DNA from: Erodium maritimum
Taxonomy: Eukaryota > Streptophyta > Magnoliopsida > Geraniales > Geraniaceae
NCBI GenBank assembly: GCA_963921825.1
Contig: OY997588.1
Span: forward strand, 129,921,203-129,985,202
Direction: 5' to 3'
DNA: 64,000 nt
The notes beneath the pieces were generated by a model. The model was not told the origin of the DNA and did not search any database. It worked only from the letters and a program-made list of their open reading frames with translations. Both the position numbers and the translations under genes were made by a program. Shown piece after piece: positions 1 to 10,528 of this stretch (positions are counted from its first letter, which is position 1; the number at the start of each line of letters is the position of its first letter).

Positions 1-1266
1 AACTCCGTCTTCTCGGGCGAAAACCAAGTTCTCTGGCAAGGTCCAAGTCTAATTTTAACAGGTAAAACTTACACTCAGAACCGATACAGTCTAAATAACG
101 ACAAGTTGATCTTTAAACTCGAACGGGCCAAAAGCGGGATTATACGACGAATCGGGTTCGAGCACCCGAGTCCCGAGCACAGAACCCAGTGCATGGTTCC
201 CGAGGCACGATTCCTAATGCACGGGTTTCGAGGCATGTTTCCCGAGGCGTACCTATTCCCGCTTTTAAACTCGCCCTGAGTCCGTTTCAACGGTCCGAGT
301 TAATCGTTCGGGTGTCCATGATTGTTCAAAATCCACAATCCGATTTAATTTAAAACTATCCTTTTTAATTTAAATCCTTTTAAACTTAAAACTGATTTTC
401 GTTTTAGAAATTTGTTTCCTTTAATTACTTCAGTTAATTGTTTGACCAGATCCAAAACGTATGGGAAAAAATAAAAAGAGAGGAGGAATCTCGGTCAGGT
501 TCCGGCCACCGGCGGTGACAAATCGGCCGGGGCCTCACGGTGCGACGCTCACCGTAGGGAAATAAAATGGGCGGCGCCGGACGGAGCACGGTGTAGCTCC
601 TCCTCTCAGATCTGGACGTCGCGATTCCGGTCCCAGATCCGGCGAGCACGCCGGCGAATCCGTCTCGGCTCTGGCCGTGCACGGCGATGGCGGGCTCGGT
701 GACTCTCTTGGCGTAGCATCCCCCAACTCCAGAACCTCGACGGCCAAGTGCTCGAGCACGGCGACCAAGTACACGGGAGCTCTGGAGCCGACTCTGTGGT
801 GAAGCAACCGCGGCGGAGAAGAAGTTGAGAGCTCGGGGAAGGGGGTCGAGAGAAGGATAGCCGGAGACAATGGGTTGAACGGGAAACAAGAGGAAGACGG
901 TGGCGATGGCGGGCTCGGCGTTCTTGAGGGAAGGAGGGGGTGCGGAGTCGAAGAGGAGCGAGAGAGGGAGGTCGGGTGAAGGAGAGAGAAGGGAGGAGGC
1001 GATAGAGAGAGAAAGGAGGTGAAAGGTCTGAACCCTAATATTGGGGTTATATAACCCAGGCCTGGCTAAGTGGGCCTTAGGCAGGTTTGGGCCATACGGC
1101 CCAACTCGAGTGGAGCTGGGTCAGGCCTGGTGGTTGTGTCTGGTCCAGTCCGGTTCAGTCCGTTTTTTTTTGAAGTCGGTCCAATTTTCCCAATCGATTT
1201 CCACCCACGACATTGCAAGACGATAAAATTAATATTTTACTGCTTTTAATTTAGCCGGTCTTTACA
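1..1266 (-). mobile_element. LTR (family B), 3' LTR of minus-strand Ty3 element, cut by window edge
   Basis: This is the outer part of a long LTR read on the minus strand. Its right edge at 1266 is the LTR start (TGTAAAGACCGG on the minus strand), directly preceded in element orientation by a purine tract. It matches 32248-33472 closely but with visible substitutions and small indels, so the insertion is not recent. A minus-strand TATA-like sequence lies at 1048-1055, downstream of GGCCCA-rich sequence, and is followed by a CT-rich leader that forms spurious open frames at 434-889. The LTR continues beyond the window start. Confidence 0.85.
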
Positions 1267-1269
1267 GTC

Positions 1270-1281
1270 TTCCCCTTAAAA
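1270..1281 (-). other. Polypurine tract of family B element
   Basis: On the minus strand a TTTTAAGGGGAA purine run sits four bases before the LTR start, preceded by GAGGACGAAATT, a sequence typical of the 3' end of plant Ty3 chromovirus-like elements. It would prime plus-strand DNA synthesis. It resembles the tracts at 7020-7027 and equivalents in the gag-only units. Confidence 0.7.
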
Positions 1282-1625
1282 GAATTTCGTCCTCGAAATT
1301 TAAAAACGAACGCGCTCCACTTGACCCTTTCTCAGGGAACGCCCGATTAAAACTCACAAGCGAGGGGTCCGAGATGTACTTCCGCAGTTGGGACCGTGGA
1401 AGACGATAGGCCACGACTCCAATTATGCGCAAAACCTCAAGAGGTCCGATAAACTGTGGGGCCAACTTGCCTCCGTCGCGGTCGACCGCTAAAGGTCCTT
1501 CTTAGGCTCATTCTCAGAAATACGCGATCACCGAGTGTACAACTCAAAAGGTCGAAGTCGTCTTTCTGCATAACTATTATATCGGCTCTACGCGGTCTTT
1601 AACCGTTCTGAAACAATGTAACCCT
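1282..1625 (-). pseudogene. Decayed Ty3 integrase C-terminus
   Basis: On the minus strand, short in-frame stretches match the integrase tail. One reads ERLKTA-stop-SRYNSYAERR (about 1540-1620). The next reads APQFIGPLEVLRIIGVVAYRL followed by LRKYISDPS (about 1340-1465). This is the GPY/F-type tail that ends pol in plant Ty3 elements. A stop and at least one frame change separate the pieces, so it is not functional. No upstream integrase, RT or protease is recognisable to the right, so the element is truncated here. Confidence 0.75.
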
Positions 1626-3759
1626 TGCTTATACTTTCAACACTTGAACACACTAGTTGCAAAAACGCCATACTTGGCGGTGAAAAGCAGCCTTACTCAA
1701 CAGTTCACGATACCAACGTGTTAACAAACTCGATCAAGACTAAAGGAAACACTGAGTAAAAACAACAAGTCAATTAACAGTCAACGCTAAGGAAAAACAG
1801 GTAACGGTCTAGATATCCCCTACCGGAATTTCCATCGGTAAAGGGTCGTACCAGAATACTCGGAAAGTCGGACAGAGTCGGAACCACACACTAACGTAAC
1901 TTCTCAATTTCCTTCTTAGTAACCCTTACAGGGACAATTCACACCCAAATTCAAACACTATCAAATCAAGACTAACCACAGACAATTCTACAAGGAAGTA
2001 AGTAACCGACGCATTCATCAAGACAATAGATCTCACAATCACGGCAGGGTTTGGAACAACCACTCGTTTCACCACATCTCGTGGAAAGGTAGGCGTACCT
2101 CAACCAAGGAAATACACAATTTACCGACATCAAGTCGGAAGGCGGCATGCCTCAAAACATACCACAATCCAAGGCTCATGCCATACCAAGCATGGCACAC
2201 TTGTTCAATCATAGTAACAGGTAACACCGGGTAACCTTATCAAGATTCTCAACTTGATAACGAATCAGCCGTACCTCAAGTATCACAATCTTATATCATG
2301 GCAAACCATCAACACCCAACTGCGACCGATCAAGAAAGTTATTCAACATGCGATATTTCTTCTTACCGTTGACACTTGCTCACATACTATCAATCCACCA
2401 ACTTATAAGTCGTTTGATCCGAGTCATCACCATACTAAGTCCACAACAAGCATTGAAATCTCGAGAAATTGAACGGTCTTTGGGGTACCTTGCGCGTAAA
2501 TCTTCAAACGTCTTTCAAACAACTTAGGACCAGCCATTGGTCAACTCTAAATTTTCATTGTGCTCTGCATGGGCCCAAACCTGACCTATCATACGATGGT
2601 TCGCGCGGTGCCATCTTCTTACTGGCCTGTAAGTTCGTGGTAATCGTATTTCGCTAACTGTTTCCGGATCTCAACGTGAGGTGCTCTCACTTCTACGGCG
2701 TAACTTAGCGGTTACGCTAGTTCTCGCGGGACGTTGGCGTTCGTCCTTCCCTTGTCGACCAAGATACGTCTTGGTACTCGGTTCGCTTTCTTCATATTCT
2801 ACTCTGTTGGGAATGTCGCTTGATGTCGTTGTATCTCTCGATGTTGGTCACCTGTAGCGTGCGGCGTGACTGATGTGGCTTTCGTAACACATCTTCTTGC
2901 TGCTGCGCGGCACGAACTCTCTCCTTGATCCGTTACATGCTCCGGTCTTGGTGTCGTCTTCGTTGGCCGCCCTCTTCTGGAACTTGTCGCGTCGGCACAG
3001 AGGGTCGGGTCTTCGTCTTGATGCGGTCCAGCTTCCTGTGGTCTTCATGCCTCCTCAGCGCTCCACTCCTCTTCTTCTTGAAGTTGTGCTACATTCTTCT
3101 CGGTGATGTGCTTGGACAGGTCCTTCGTCTTTCTGGCTCTTCAGACTGACATTTGGTGCGATCACTCTGCTGGCGCGAACCTGCATGGTTCAAGTAAGTC
3201 GGCGTCGTCTCTGGTCTTGGATCAATTCCGATATTGACTTCGTAAATTAGTAGTAATCTGATCGTCTCTTCTGGTACGAACCCCCTCTAATCTAATCTCA
3301 CTCGTACGACGCACACTCGCTAACTAATCGTCCATCAACCGGGGTGTTAAGACACAAAGGTCGTTTCAAAGGTTCGACTCTTAAGATTTCAAACTTTTAG
3401 TAGGGTTCGATGCCTGTGGGTTATGGCCCCACCACGCTTCTGCTGCGCTACTCTGATCTTATCGTCACTCGGTCATTTCCTGTGACCGGTGGGACCGTTT
3501 ACTGGTCAAGGCTGTGGCCTTTTACCGCTCGGGCATTCGCTGTCATTGGATGAACGTTTGATGTTCCAAGACTTGGTTCTTAAAGCTCGACCACCACGTT
3601 CGAAACAGAAAAGGTAACTTTCAGTGCGACAAGTTCTTAAGAACGAGACGGTTTGTTACCACACTTTCGTCTCCTACTGACACTAGTCGGGACTACCACA
3701 CCTCGAGTCGGTGTGTTAAAGTACGGGTGGGCTAAACAGTTTTAAATTCGTTCTAACAT
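1626..3759. other. Unassigned repeat-like region left of the array
   Basis: No intact gene is visible. Base composition and phrasing resemble leader regions of Ty3 elements read on the minus strand. Around 2840-3050 the minus strand gives short basic, glutamine-rich frames that could be a decayed gag N-terminus, but I could not align them to either gag in this window. The gag broken at 28564 does not resume here, so this is not simply the other side of an insertion. The boundary at 3760 is abrupt: LTR sequence of the array starts in the middle of its minirepeat domain. Confidence 0.4.
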
Positions 3760-4499
3760 AGCGTTTTCCGGCTGGCTTATGGGTTAGAGTCCCAGTAAGT
3801 TGCAGCGTTTTCCGGCTGGCTTAGGGGTTAGAGTCCCGGTAAGTTGCAGCATTCTTGGGTTGGCCTGGTCGGGTTAGAGTCCCGGGAGGGCGTTCTTGGC
3901 AGCTGGTTTGCGATTCTTTGTGATCTTGTTTTGGTGTGCGATCCTTTGTGATCTTGGTTGGTGTGTGATCCCTTGTGATGCTGTTTGATGTTGCGTACTT
4001 TCTTTTGAGTCCTTGGAAGAGGCCGTCAATCGTTGGATCAGGTCTACTTTACGTGTCAGAGTGTTGAGTCGTTCGAGGAAGGTCATCGTGGGTGTTTGTT
4101 CAGTCAGAGTGCTTGGGTTGGGGATGATTTCCCCGGTGCTGAGTCATTGTTGGTGTTACTTGCTTTGCCTGCTAATTATGCCGTAGTCAGTCTGTTATCC
4201 GTGGTGGTGAGCGAACGCTCACCCCTAGCTGCTTTTCCTATAGGTACTGTTCGTGGGACGGACTAGGTGAGCTCTCGAAGCTTGTGGAGCTGGGAGCGGA
4301 GTCCGGGTTTTGTCTTTTGAGTCTAGTGACGGATACTGTGTACTTTGTCCACTTGTTAGGGCGTGTTTTAAACTGTATTTATTATTTTGTTGAACAAATG
4401 GTACTTTTAAAGAGTTTAATGAAAACAGGTTTTCAAGTGTTTTTATGTTTTAAAATGTTCGCGTCCCTAGTTCGGTTTTACTGAAATTGGGGCGTGACA
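3760..4499 (+). mobile_element. LTR1 of gag-only array, 5'-truncated
   Basis: This is the last 740 bp of the LTR whose full form is at 7033-10513. It starts inside the domain of repeated GGCTGGCTTAGGGGTTAGAG units and ends GGGGCGTGACA directly before the primer binding site. The hairpin GTGAGCGAACGCTCAC is at 4207-4222. Because the left part is missing, no target site duplication can be read on this side. Confidence 0.9.
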
Positions 4500-4502
4500 G
4501 CT

Positions 4503-4514
4503 TGGTATCAGAGC
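4503..4514 (+). other. Primer binding site, initiator Met-tRNA, unit 1
   Basis: TGGTATCAGAGC, three bases after the LTR terminus, is complementary to the 3' end of plant initiator methionine tRNA, the usual primer of plant Ty3 elements. Confidence 0.9.
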
Positions 4515-5556
4515 TCGAGGTTTCACACCTCGGACTGTCCGTCAATTAGGTGGGGAGAGTCGAGTCAGTAAAGTCCCGCCGTGCGTTGGGTACGTAGGTC
4601 GGGAACCGTGTGTAAACCCTTAATGCCTTGAGTTTTGTTTTGTCTGTGTGTATGTGCAGTACGGGGTTACTGGCATACTGTTTGTGTGTGCTGCGTGAAA
4701 CGTTTTTAAGCTGTCGCGGGTCGACTCAGGAGCGCTCCTGTAGTCGAACGTGACGGTGCTGATGTCAAGTCGGTACAACGTAGTTCGGGGACGCCTGGAC
4801 CGGGTTGTAACCACCTGATGTCAAGAATTGAGGTTTTGATGAAGTGGAGAAAACTTTAAAAGAAATTTGAGTGTCTTGATTTTGTGTGACGCCGTGAGCG
4901 TTTGTGTTTGACTTCGTTTGGCCCTGTGGGCATATTGTGATTGTTGTTGGTTGGCCCGGTGGGCGCTATTAGACTTTGGTTGGCCCGGTGGGCGGGTGTC
5001 GTCGTTGTTGTTGTTATGGGCACTTGGCCGGTTTGTGTCGCGGTTATGGGTTGTAGAGGCCGTAGGCCTGGGTACGGTTGGACTGTGTTGAGTTTTGCGC
5101 TTACCTACTAGTATACTTAAGGCTTTAATAGCGCGAGCCGTGGTGTCTTACTGTTTTGAGGACGTGTTTCCCGTGTCGAGGTTCGTCATACTCGAGGGAG
5201 TACTTGAGGTGTTGTTAACATGGACGGTGGGATGTTTGGCTTCAGCTCGGTGTTGGTGTTTTGCCCTGACTAGAGTGGTAAGTCCTTGGTGCGTTACTAG
5301 TATGCCATAACCGAGCGGGTGTCCGTGGAGGTGAGCTTAACGCTCATCCCCTTTACTACTTTTCCCGCAAGGGACGAGTAACGAACACTGGCTTGGTTGC
5401 GGAAAGTTATAAGTAAATGCATAAAGGACTGGATGAGGGCTTAGTGTACGTTGGGGTAGATGTAGACCGTGTGAACGTTAGTGTCTTCAAGCTTGTCGTC
5501 TTTTTTGGAGTCCGCAAACTGAACGTTTGCGTGTATCCCTGCAGAGGATACTGTTT
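4515..5556 (+). promoter_or_regulatory. 5' leader of gag-only unit, with an LTR-like block
   Basis: This is a leader of about 1 kb with no credible gene. Repeated TTGGCCCGGTGGGCG motifs lie at about 4950-5000. Around 5296-5400 it carries a block beginning TACTAGTATGCC, then GTCCGTGGAGGTGAGC, which resembles LTR sequence at 40005-40090 and at 4195-4260, including a TGAGC-loop-GCTCA hairpin (5332-5346). A piece of an LTR therefore seems to have been built into the leader. Units 2-4 have the same leader. Confidence 0.6.
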
Positions 5557-6882
5557 ATGGCTCGCGGAAGGCGCGGACGAGCATCAGAAACACGGGGTCA
5601 AGCACCCACGCGAGGCCGGCGGGGGCGGTCAGCAGGGGCACCAGGGAGGGTGCCAGCCGTCGAGCCCGCCGACTACGCGGAGGCACGGGGCACTCCTGTC
5701 GGAGAAGACGGGAGAAGTGATGCGGGACCATCTGCAGGTACCCCCAGTGTTCCGCCAGTCGCGGACCCTCCAGTGATGACTGCCCTAGATGAGCTTACCA
5801 GGACCGTTCAGAGTTTGGTGGCGGTCATCGCCAGCCGAGAGTCGGCTTCGCCAGCACCAGAGGCGGCCGCAGTCCCGGTGAGGGCCGCTCAGACAGAGGA
5901 TCTTACCTCCCGAGCACTACTCGACTTCCTGAAGCTCGGGATACCTGTTTTTGTCGGGGAGCCAAATCCCGACCTAGCCGAGCGATGGATAGAGCAGGTC
6001 ACACGAGACCTGGACACATTGGGTGTCGAGGATGGCCGTCGGAGAGTGTCCTTCGCGGCCCATCAGCTGAGAGACAGCGCCTACCACTGGTGGGGGCGGG
6101 TGAAGGACACAGTCGGATACGACTACAACGTATTCCAGGAGGTATTCATGACACAATACTTTCCCGAGTCGGCTCGGCTGGAGCGACATCGGCAATTCTT
6201 AGACCTGAAGCAGGGAGAGATGACAGTGGCACAGTACGAGGCCAGGTTTACAGCCTTGGCCAGATTCGCGCCAGAGATGGTGATGACCGAGAAGAACCGT
6301 TGCCTGCGGTTCCAGGGAGGACTGAGTCTGGGGATTCGGAACCAGGTTCTCGCCTTGAGACTGAGGAAGTACACAGATCTCGTGGACACCGCAGCGACGG
6401 TGGAGCAGGGTATCCGGGATGCGGACAGGACCCGTGAGGTCCGACAGCAGCCGACCAGCTTTGCAGGGCCGTCCGAGTCACGAGACCCTCGAAGACAGAG
6501 GACCACGGGATCCTTCCGACCACAGGCTCATCAGGATGAACCGAGGCAGCAAGGATCAGTGGCGTCAGTGGGGCCAGTCGCTTCGAGGAGACAGCTGGGA
6601 TGCTTTAACTACGGGCAGCCAGACCACATGCAGCGAGAGTGTCCGATGAACACGGGGCCGAGGGTCGACGAGACCAGGTGTCACCGGTGCGGCCGCGTTG
6701 GGCACACTATCGGTCAGTGCTATGAGCCGTTGGGGGCAATGACAGTGCGACAATCACAGCAGTCGCGCCCTCGTCAGAACCAACGGTCGAGGTTTTCGCA
6801 GCCGTCGACGAGCGGGCCAGCTCCGAGACAGCAGCGGAGCTATGGGTATCCAGCAGCCAGTACGCCGGATCAGAGGCAGTAG
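5557..6882 (+). CDS. gag: Gag polyprotein of gag-only Ty3 element, copy 1 (441 aa)
   Basis: This is the capsid and nucleocapsid protein that packages element RNA into virus-like particles in the cytoplasm. The first ATG of the frame (MARGRRGRAS) is taken as the start; the frame extends ten codons upstream only through a TTG. Residues 1-70 are basic and low-complexity. A retrotransposon-gag core spans about 120-290, with the family signatures WIEQVTRDLDTLG, YHWWGRVK and FMTQYFP. Two CCHC knuckles follow: C349-x2-Y352-x4-H357-x4-C362, damaged by Cys to Tyr, and an intact one at C375-x2-C378-x4-H383-x4-C388. The tail is Gln/Arg-rich. An in-frame TAG ends it and a pol remnant follows. It is one of four near-identical copies. 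Confidence 0.9.
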   Translation: MARGRRGRASETRGQAPTRGRRGRSAGAPGRVPAVEPADYAEARGTPVGEDGRSDAGPSAGTPSVPPVADPPVMTALDELTRTVQSLVAVIASRESASPAPEAAAVPVRAAQTEDLTSRALLDFLKLGIPVFVGEPNPDLAERWIEQVTRDLDTLGVEDGRRRVSFAAHQLRDSAYHWWGRVKDTVGYDYNVFQEVFMTQYFPESARLERHRQFLDLKQGEMTVAQYEARFTALARFAPEMVMTEKNRCLRFQGGLSLGIRNQVLALRLRKYTDLVDTAATVEQGIRDADRTREVRQQPTSFAGPSESRDPRRQRTTGSFRPQAHQDEPRQQGSVASVGPVASRRQLGCFNYGQPDHMQRECPMNTGPRVDETRCHRCGRVGHTIGQCYEPLGAMTVRQSQQSRPRQNQRSRFSQPSTSGPAPRQQRSYGYPAASTPDQRQ

Positions 6883-6986
6883 GAGTCGGGGGGAAGAATG
6901 TACGCCGTTAACGACTCCCGGATACCAGGAACCCCTACCTACCGCGAGACCTATCAGGGTACGTGTCTTTTGTACCTTTTATGAGC
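6883..6986 (+). pseudogene. Remnant of pol N-terminus after gag, unit 1
   Basis: Reading through the gag stop in the same frame gives ESGGRMYAVND, then YQGTCLLY and a stop. This aligns with GRVYAVTDAR and TQGTCLLF just before the protease active site DTGAS of the full-length element (61220-61342). The deletion that created the gag-only unit therefore begins immediately before the protease catalytic motif. Unit 1 alone has Met where units 2-4 have Val in RVYAV. Confidence 0.75.
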
Positions 6987-7019
6987 GTTATTCTAAATTT
7001 CGCGGACGAAATTTCCTTT

Positions 7020-7027
7020 AAGGGGGG
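7020..7027 (+). other. Polypurine tract, unit 1
   Basis: AAGGGGGG lies five bases before the LTR start at 7033 and follows GCGGACGAAATTTCC. This is the expected plus-strand primer, and it is conserved in all four units. Confidence 0.8.
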
Positions 7028-7224
7028 TAGATTGTAAAACCCGCTCCGTTTCGTTAAGGTATTAATTTGCAAACGAAAACCTTAGGGTAGGTTTTGAAAC
7101 AAGTGCACAAACAAAACAAAAATGATCTGGGCAGGCCAGGCTCGGCCAGCAGGCCCTTCCCCTCACTTGGGCTTGAGCCCGTTTGCTGTCTGAGGCCCAA
7201 GAGGGCCGGCCCAAGCCGCACCCC

Positions 7225-7230
7225 TTATAA
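7225..7230 (+). promoter_or_regulatory. TATA box of LTR2
   Basis: TTATAA follows GGCCCA-rich sequence and precedes a CT-rich leader, the expected U3/R boundary. The same site recurs at matching positions in LTR3, LTR4 and LTR5 (near 13244, 19259 and 25277). Confidence 0.65.
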
Positions 7231-9089
7231 GCTGAAACTAGGGTTTCAGCACTTCAACCACAGCCTCCATCTTCTCTCTCTCTCTACCCGACTCCCTCTC
7301 TCTCCTCCGTTCATCTTCTTCGCCGAACCATCCCCGGCCGCCACAGTTCCGGCCGCCACCTCCCTCACCGGCACCGTCTCATCCCTTCCTCCTCCGTCCC
7401 GAACCTCCCTCACCGAGCCCGAGCTCGTTCTTCTCCGGCTCAAAACCCCGACCTGCCTCGTCACCTCCTCAGCAACGGCCGACCACCACCCGTCCTCCTC
7501 ACCTCCTCCGTCCAGCCACGACCGCGCCGCCGTCCCGACCACGCCACCGTCCCGACCACCCTCCTCCCTCACCAGATCCGTCCAACCACGCCACCGTCCC
7601 GACCACCCTCTTCCCTCACCAGATCCGTCCAACCACGCCGCCGTCAAGCCGCCGTCCCCGAGCTCCCCAACGCCGCCGGCGCTCGCCAGATCCGGCGAGT
7701 TACAGCCGGATTCGTCAGATCCGAGGAGAAGTCCTCAGCCGCGCTCCGCCGCGCCCACGACCGGAGCTACCTCGCCGTCGCCGGCCACCTCCGCCGCACC
7801 GAGCCTCTCTTCCTCTCCCTCGGTCGTCCACGCCGGTGCTGCTCCGCCACCGGAAACACCTGCAGAACCGGGAGCGTCGTGGCTCCGTCGAGACCCCACC
7901 GTGCGGTCCAGCTCCGAGACCGGGACCAGTCCCCCACGGCGGCAGTCACCGCTGCCCGTCGTTTCCTCTCCTCCACGGTGAGGTTGGTACCTGGGGTTTT
8001 TAGTCGCCGGCGACGTCTTCGCCGGCGGCCGGTTTATTTGTTTCGTACCGTTCAACTTTATTTGATTTCTGTGTATTGTCCGAGCTTCTGTAAATCCAGA
8101 AAAGGAAGAAATAAAACCAGTTTTGAATTTAAACGTTAGTTTTGTAATTCTGGATCTGGTCATTGTTTGCCTTGTTGATCTGGACTCAAAATTTCGAGTT
8201 GTAAAAGGGAAAATGAAGTGTTTTGAAACAGTTAGGGTTTGAGATCGGTTTTGGATGGAAAATCGAACTTCTGAAGTTGAAGGGAAAGGAACCCTAAATC
8301 GAAAAATCGGTTTTGATTAGAAAGGGGATTTAAATTGGAAAGTGACCTAATTTGAAAAGAGTTTTAAAATAAAACCAGATTTGGAAATAAAAAGGGAAGT
8401 AAAATCAGCGGATTTAAAACGGATTTCGAGCAGTTGAACGAATCTGGAACTCTGGTTAAAATGGACTGCAAATTGGGTTTAAAAAGGAACAAAAGCGGAC
8501 CGCTGAATCGGACCTCGGGATTCGTGCATTGGGACCGTGCCTCGCATGCACCGGTTTCGGTGCTCGGGTACTCAAACCCGATTCGCCGTGACACCGCTTT
8601 TAGCCCGCTTGAGTTTAAAGGACAATTGTCGGATCTAGACTGGTTTAATCGTAACCTTTAATTTAGCGGTGGAACCGTTATTAATATAGGGCTTTCGTGT
8701 TCTCTTTAGCGTCCGGCTTCGATCAAAGTGAAGCCCGGAGGTGGCGAGCCAGAACGTCAGCAGCTAGGAAGCATAGCGGTTGCTCTTCAGTTGAGGTAGG
8801 GAAAAGTAGCCGGATCTCGGCCCTGATTAGGGAAAGTTAATAGTAGAATTGCATGTGACACCGGGGTGTCGTGGGTTGAGTAGAATTATTTAAATATTAG
8901 AAAAGCATGATACGGGATTGTAGCGTTCAAGAGAAAAGCATGTGACACTTAGTAGTGTCGTAGGAGCAGAGAACTTAGCGTTAGCTGTTTACTGGAGGCA
9001 TGTGACCATGCCCGGAGGTTGATTGTGAAACTGTTGATATTAGGACTGTTGGAGGCTTGGGTTAAGCCGGAGGTTGATTGCTTATTTTG

Positions 9090-9920
9090 GCGTCTTTGGT
9101 GGCCATGAGAGCCCGTGTTGTTAATCGTGTTTGGGTGGCCATGAGAGCCCGTACTTTATTGTTGGTGTTTTAGCTGGCTTACGAGTTAGAGTCTCGGTAA
9201 GTTGCAAGCGTGTTTTATTGTTGAGTTTGGGTGGCCGTGAGTGCCCGTGGGGTTGTTGAAACCGTGTCTTTACCTTTGGTGTTTTGGGTGGCCTTGAGAG
9301 CCCGTGTACTAAGGTTGGTGTCTTTGGCTGGCCTGACCGAGTTAGAGTCTCGGGGGGTTGCAAGCTCTCTTTAGCTGGCTTACGAGTTAGAGTCTCGGTA
9401 AGTTGCAAGCGTGTTTTATGGTTGGTGTCTTGGGAGGCCGTGAGTGCCCGTGGGGCTGTTGAGTTCGAGTTTTACTGTTAGTGTCTTGGTGGCCATGAGT
9501 GCCTATGAGTGTTGAACCTGTGTTGTTACTGGTTGTGAACTTGCTTGTGATTGTGATTGTGTTTGTGATTGTGATTGTGTTTGTGATTGTGTTTGTGGTT
9601 ACCGGAGGTTGGGGGCCCGCTTCCTGAAACGGGGGTCCACGAGCACACGCGTCCGCATGTTCAGACGGGGTAGGGGGCCCGCCCGCCAATAAAGGGGTCC
9701 TGGCCGCGCATGTGTGGTTTGGGTTTGTGAGCATACCTTGGCTGGCTTATGGGTTAGAGTCCCAGTAAGTTGCAGCGTTTTCCGGCTGGCTTATGGGTTA
9801 GAGTCCCAGTAAGTTGCAGCGTTTTCCGGCTGGCTTAGGGGTTAGAGTCCCGGTAAGTTGCAGCATTCTTGGGTTGGCCTGGTCGGGTTAGAGTCCCGGG
9901 AGGGCGTTCTTGGCAGCTGG
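9090..9920 (+). repeat. Minirepeat domain inside LTR2
   Basis: Degenerate units of about 40-60 bp recur. They are built from GGTGGCCATGAGAGCCCGT, GGCTGGCTTACGAGTTAGAG followed by TCTCGGTAAGTTGCAAGCG, and their variants. A (GTGATTGTGATTGTGTTT)n run occupies about 9546-9598. Other long LTRs in the window carry different minisatellites at the same relative position (36258-36640; 57520-57800). Confidence 0.75.
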
Positions 9921-10516
9921 TTTGCGATTCTTTGTGATCTTGTTTTGGTGTGCGATCCTTTGTGATCTTGGTTGGTGTGTGATCCCTTGTGATGCTGTTT
10001 GATGTTGCGTACTTTCTTTTGAGTCCTTGGAAGAGGCCGTCAATCGTTGGATCAGGTCTACTTTACGTGTCAGAGTGTTGAGTCGTTCGAGGAAGGTCAT
10101 CGTGGGTGTTTGTTCAGTCAGAGTGCTTGGGTTGGGGATGATTTCCCCGGTGCTGAGTCATTGTTGGTGTTACTTGCTTTGCCTGCTAATTATGCCGTAG
10201 TCAGTCTGTTATCCGTGGTGGTGAGCGAACGCTCACCCCTAGCTGCTTTTCCTATAGGTACTGTTCGTGGGACGGACTAGGTGAGCTCTCGAAGCTTGTG
10301 GAGCTGGGAGCGGAGTCCGGGTTTTGTCTTTTGAGTCTAGTGACGGATACTGTGTACTTTGTCCACTTGTTAGGGCGTGTTTTAAACTGTATTTATTATT
10401 TTGTTGAACAAATGGTACTTTTAAAGAGTTTAATGAAAACAGGTTTTCAAGTGTTTTTATGTTTTAAAATGTTCGCGTCCCTAGTTCGGTTTTACTGAAA
10501 TTGGGGCGTGACAGCT

Positions 10517-10528
10517 TGGTATCAGAGC
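10517..10528 (+). other. Primer binding site, unit 2
   Basis: TGGTATCAGAGC lies three bases after the LTR2 terminus, identical to the site at 4503-4514. Confidence 0.9.

Larger units (their letters stand above)
4500..7032 (+). mobile_element. Gag-only Ty3 derivative, internal region of unit 1
   Basis: This 2533-bp internal region lies between two LTRs. It holds the primer site, a leader of about 1.05 kb, one gag frame (5557-6882), a short remnant of the start of pol, and a polypurine tract at 7020-7027 next to the LTR start TGTAAAACCC at 7033. Protease, RT, RNase H and integrase are absent. That architecture matches the terminal-repeat-with-GAG (TR-GAG) class of non-autonomous elements. It would depend on enzymes from an autonomous relative. 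Confidence 0.88.
7033..10513 (+). mobile_element. LTR2 of gag-only array (3481 bp)
   Basis: A complete LTR, TGTAAAACCC to GCGTGACA. In order it holds GGCCCA-rich promoter sequence; a TATA box at 7225-7230; a CT-rich, CCGTCC-repeating leader (7260-7980) giving long but low-complexity proline/serine frames that I do not take as genes; an AT-rich part (8040-8690); a donor-like GAG|GTAGGG at 8796; small hairpins around GACACCGGGGTGTC; a minirepeat domain (9090-9920); hairpin GTGAGCGAACGCTCAC (10221-10236); and an acceptor-like pyrimidine tract ending TATAG at 10257. It is shared between internal regions 1 and 2. Confidence 0.92.

Noticed and set aside
5974..6753. Several open frames on both strands across gag
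   Set aside because: They are shadows of the gag frame in GC-rich sequence and have no domain signatures.
7094..7981. Long proline/serine-rich open frame in each LTR (about 295 codons)
   Set aside because: It starts without an ATG, lies in a CT-rich leader, has an opposite-strand frame as well, and is shifted by an A-run length change in LTR4. It looks like composition, not a gene.
9090..9920. CRISPR-like spacing of repeats in the LTR
   Set aside because: The units are degenerate and variable in length with no unique spacers, and the context is a plant retrotransposon.
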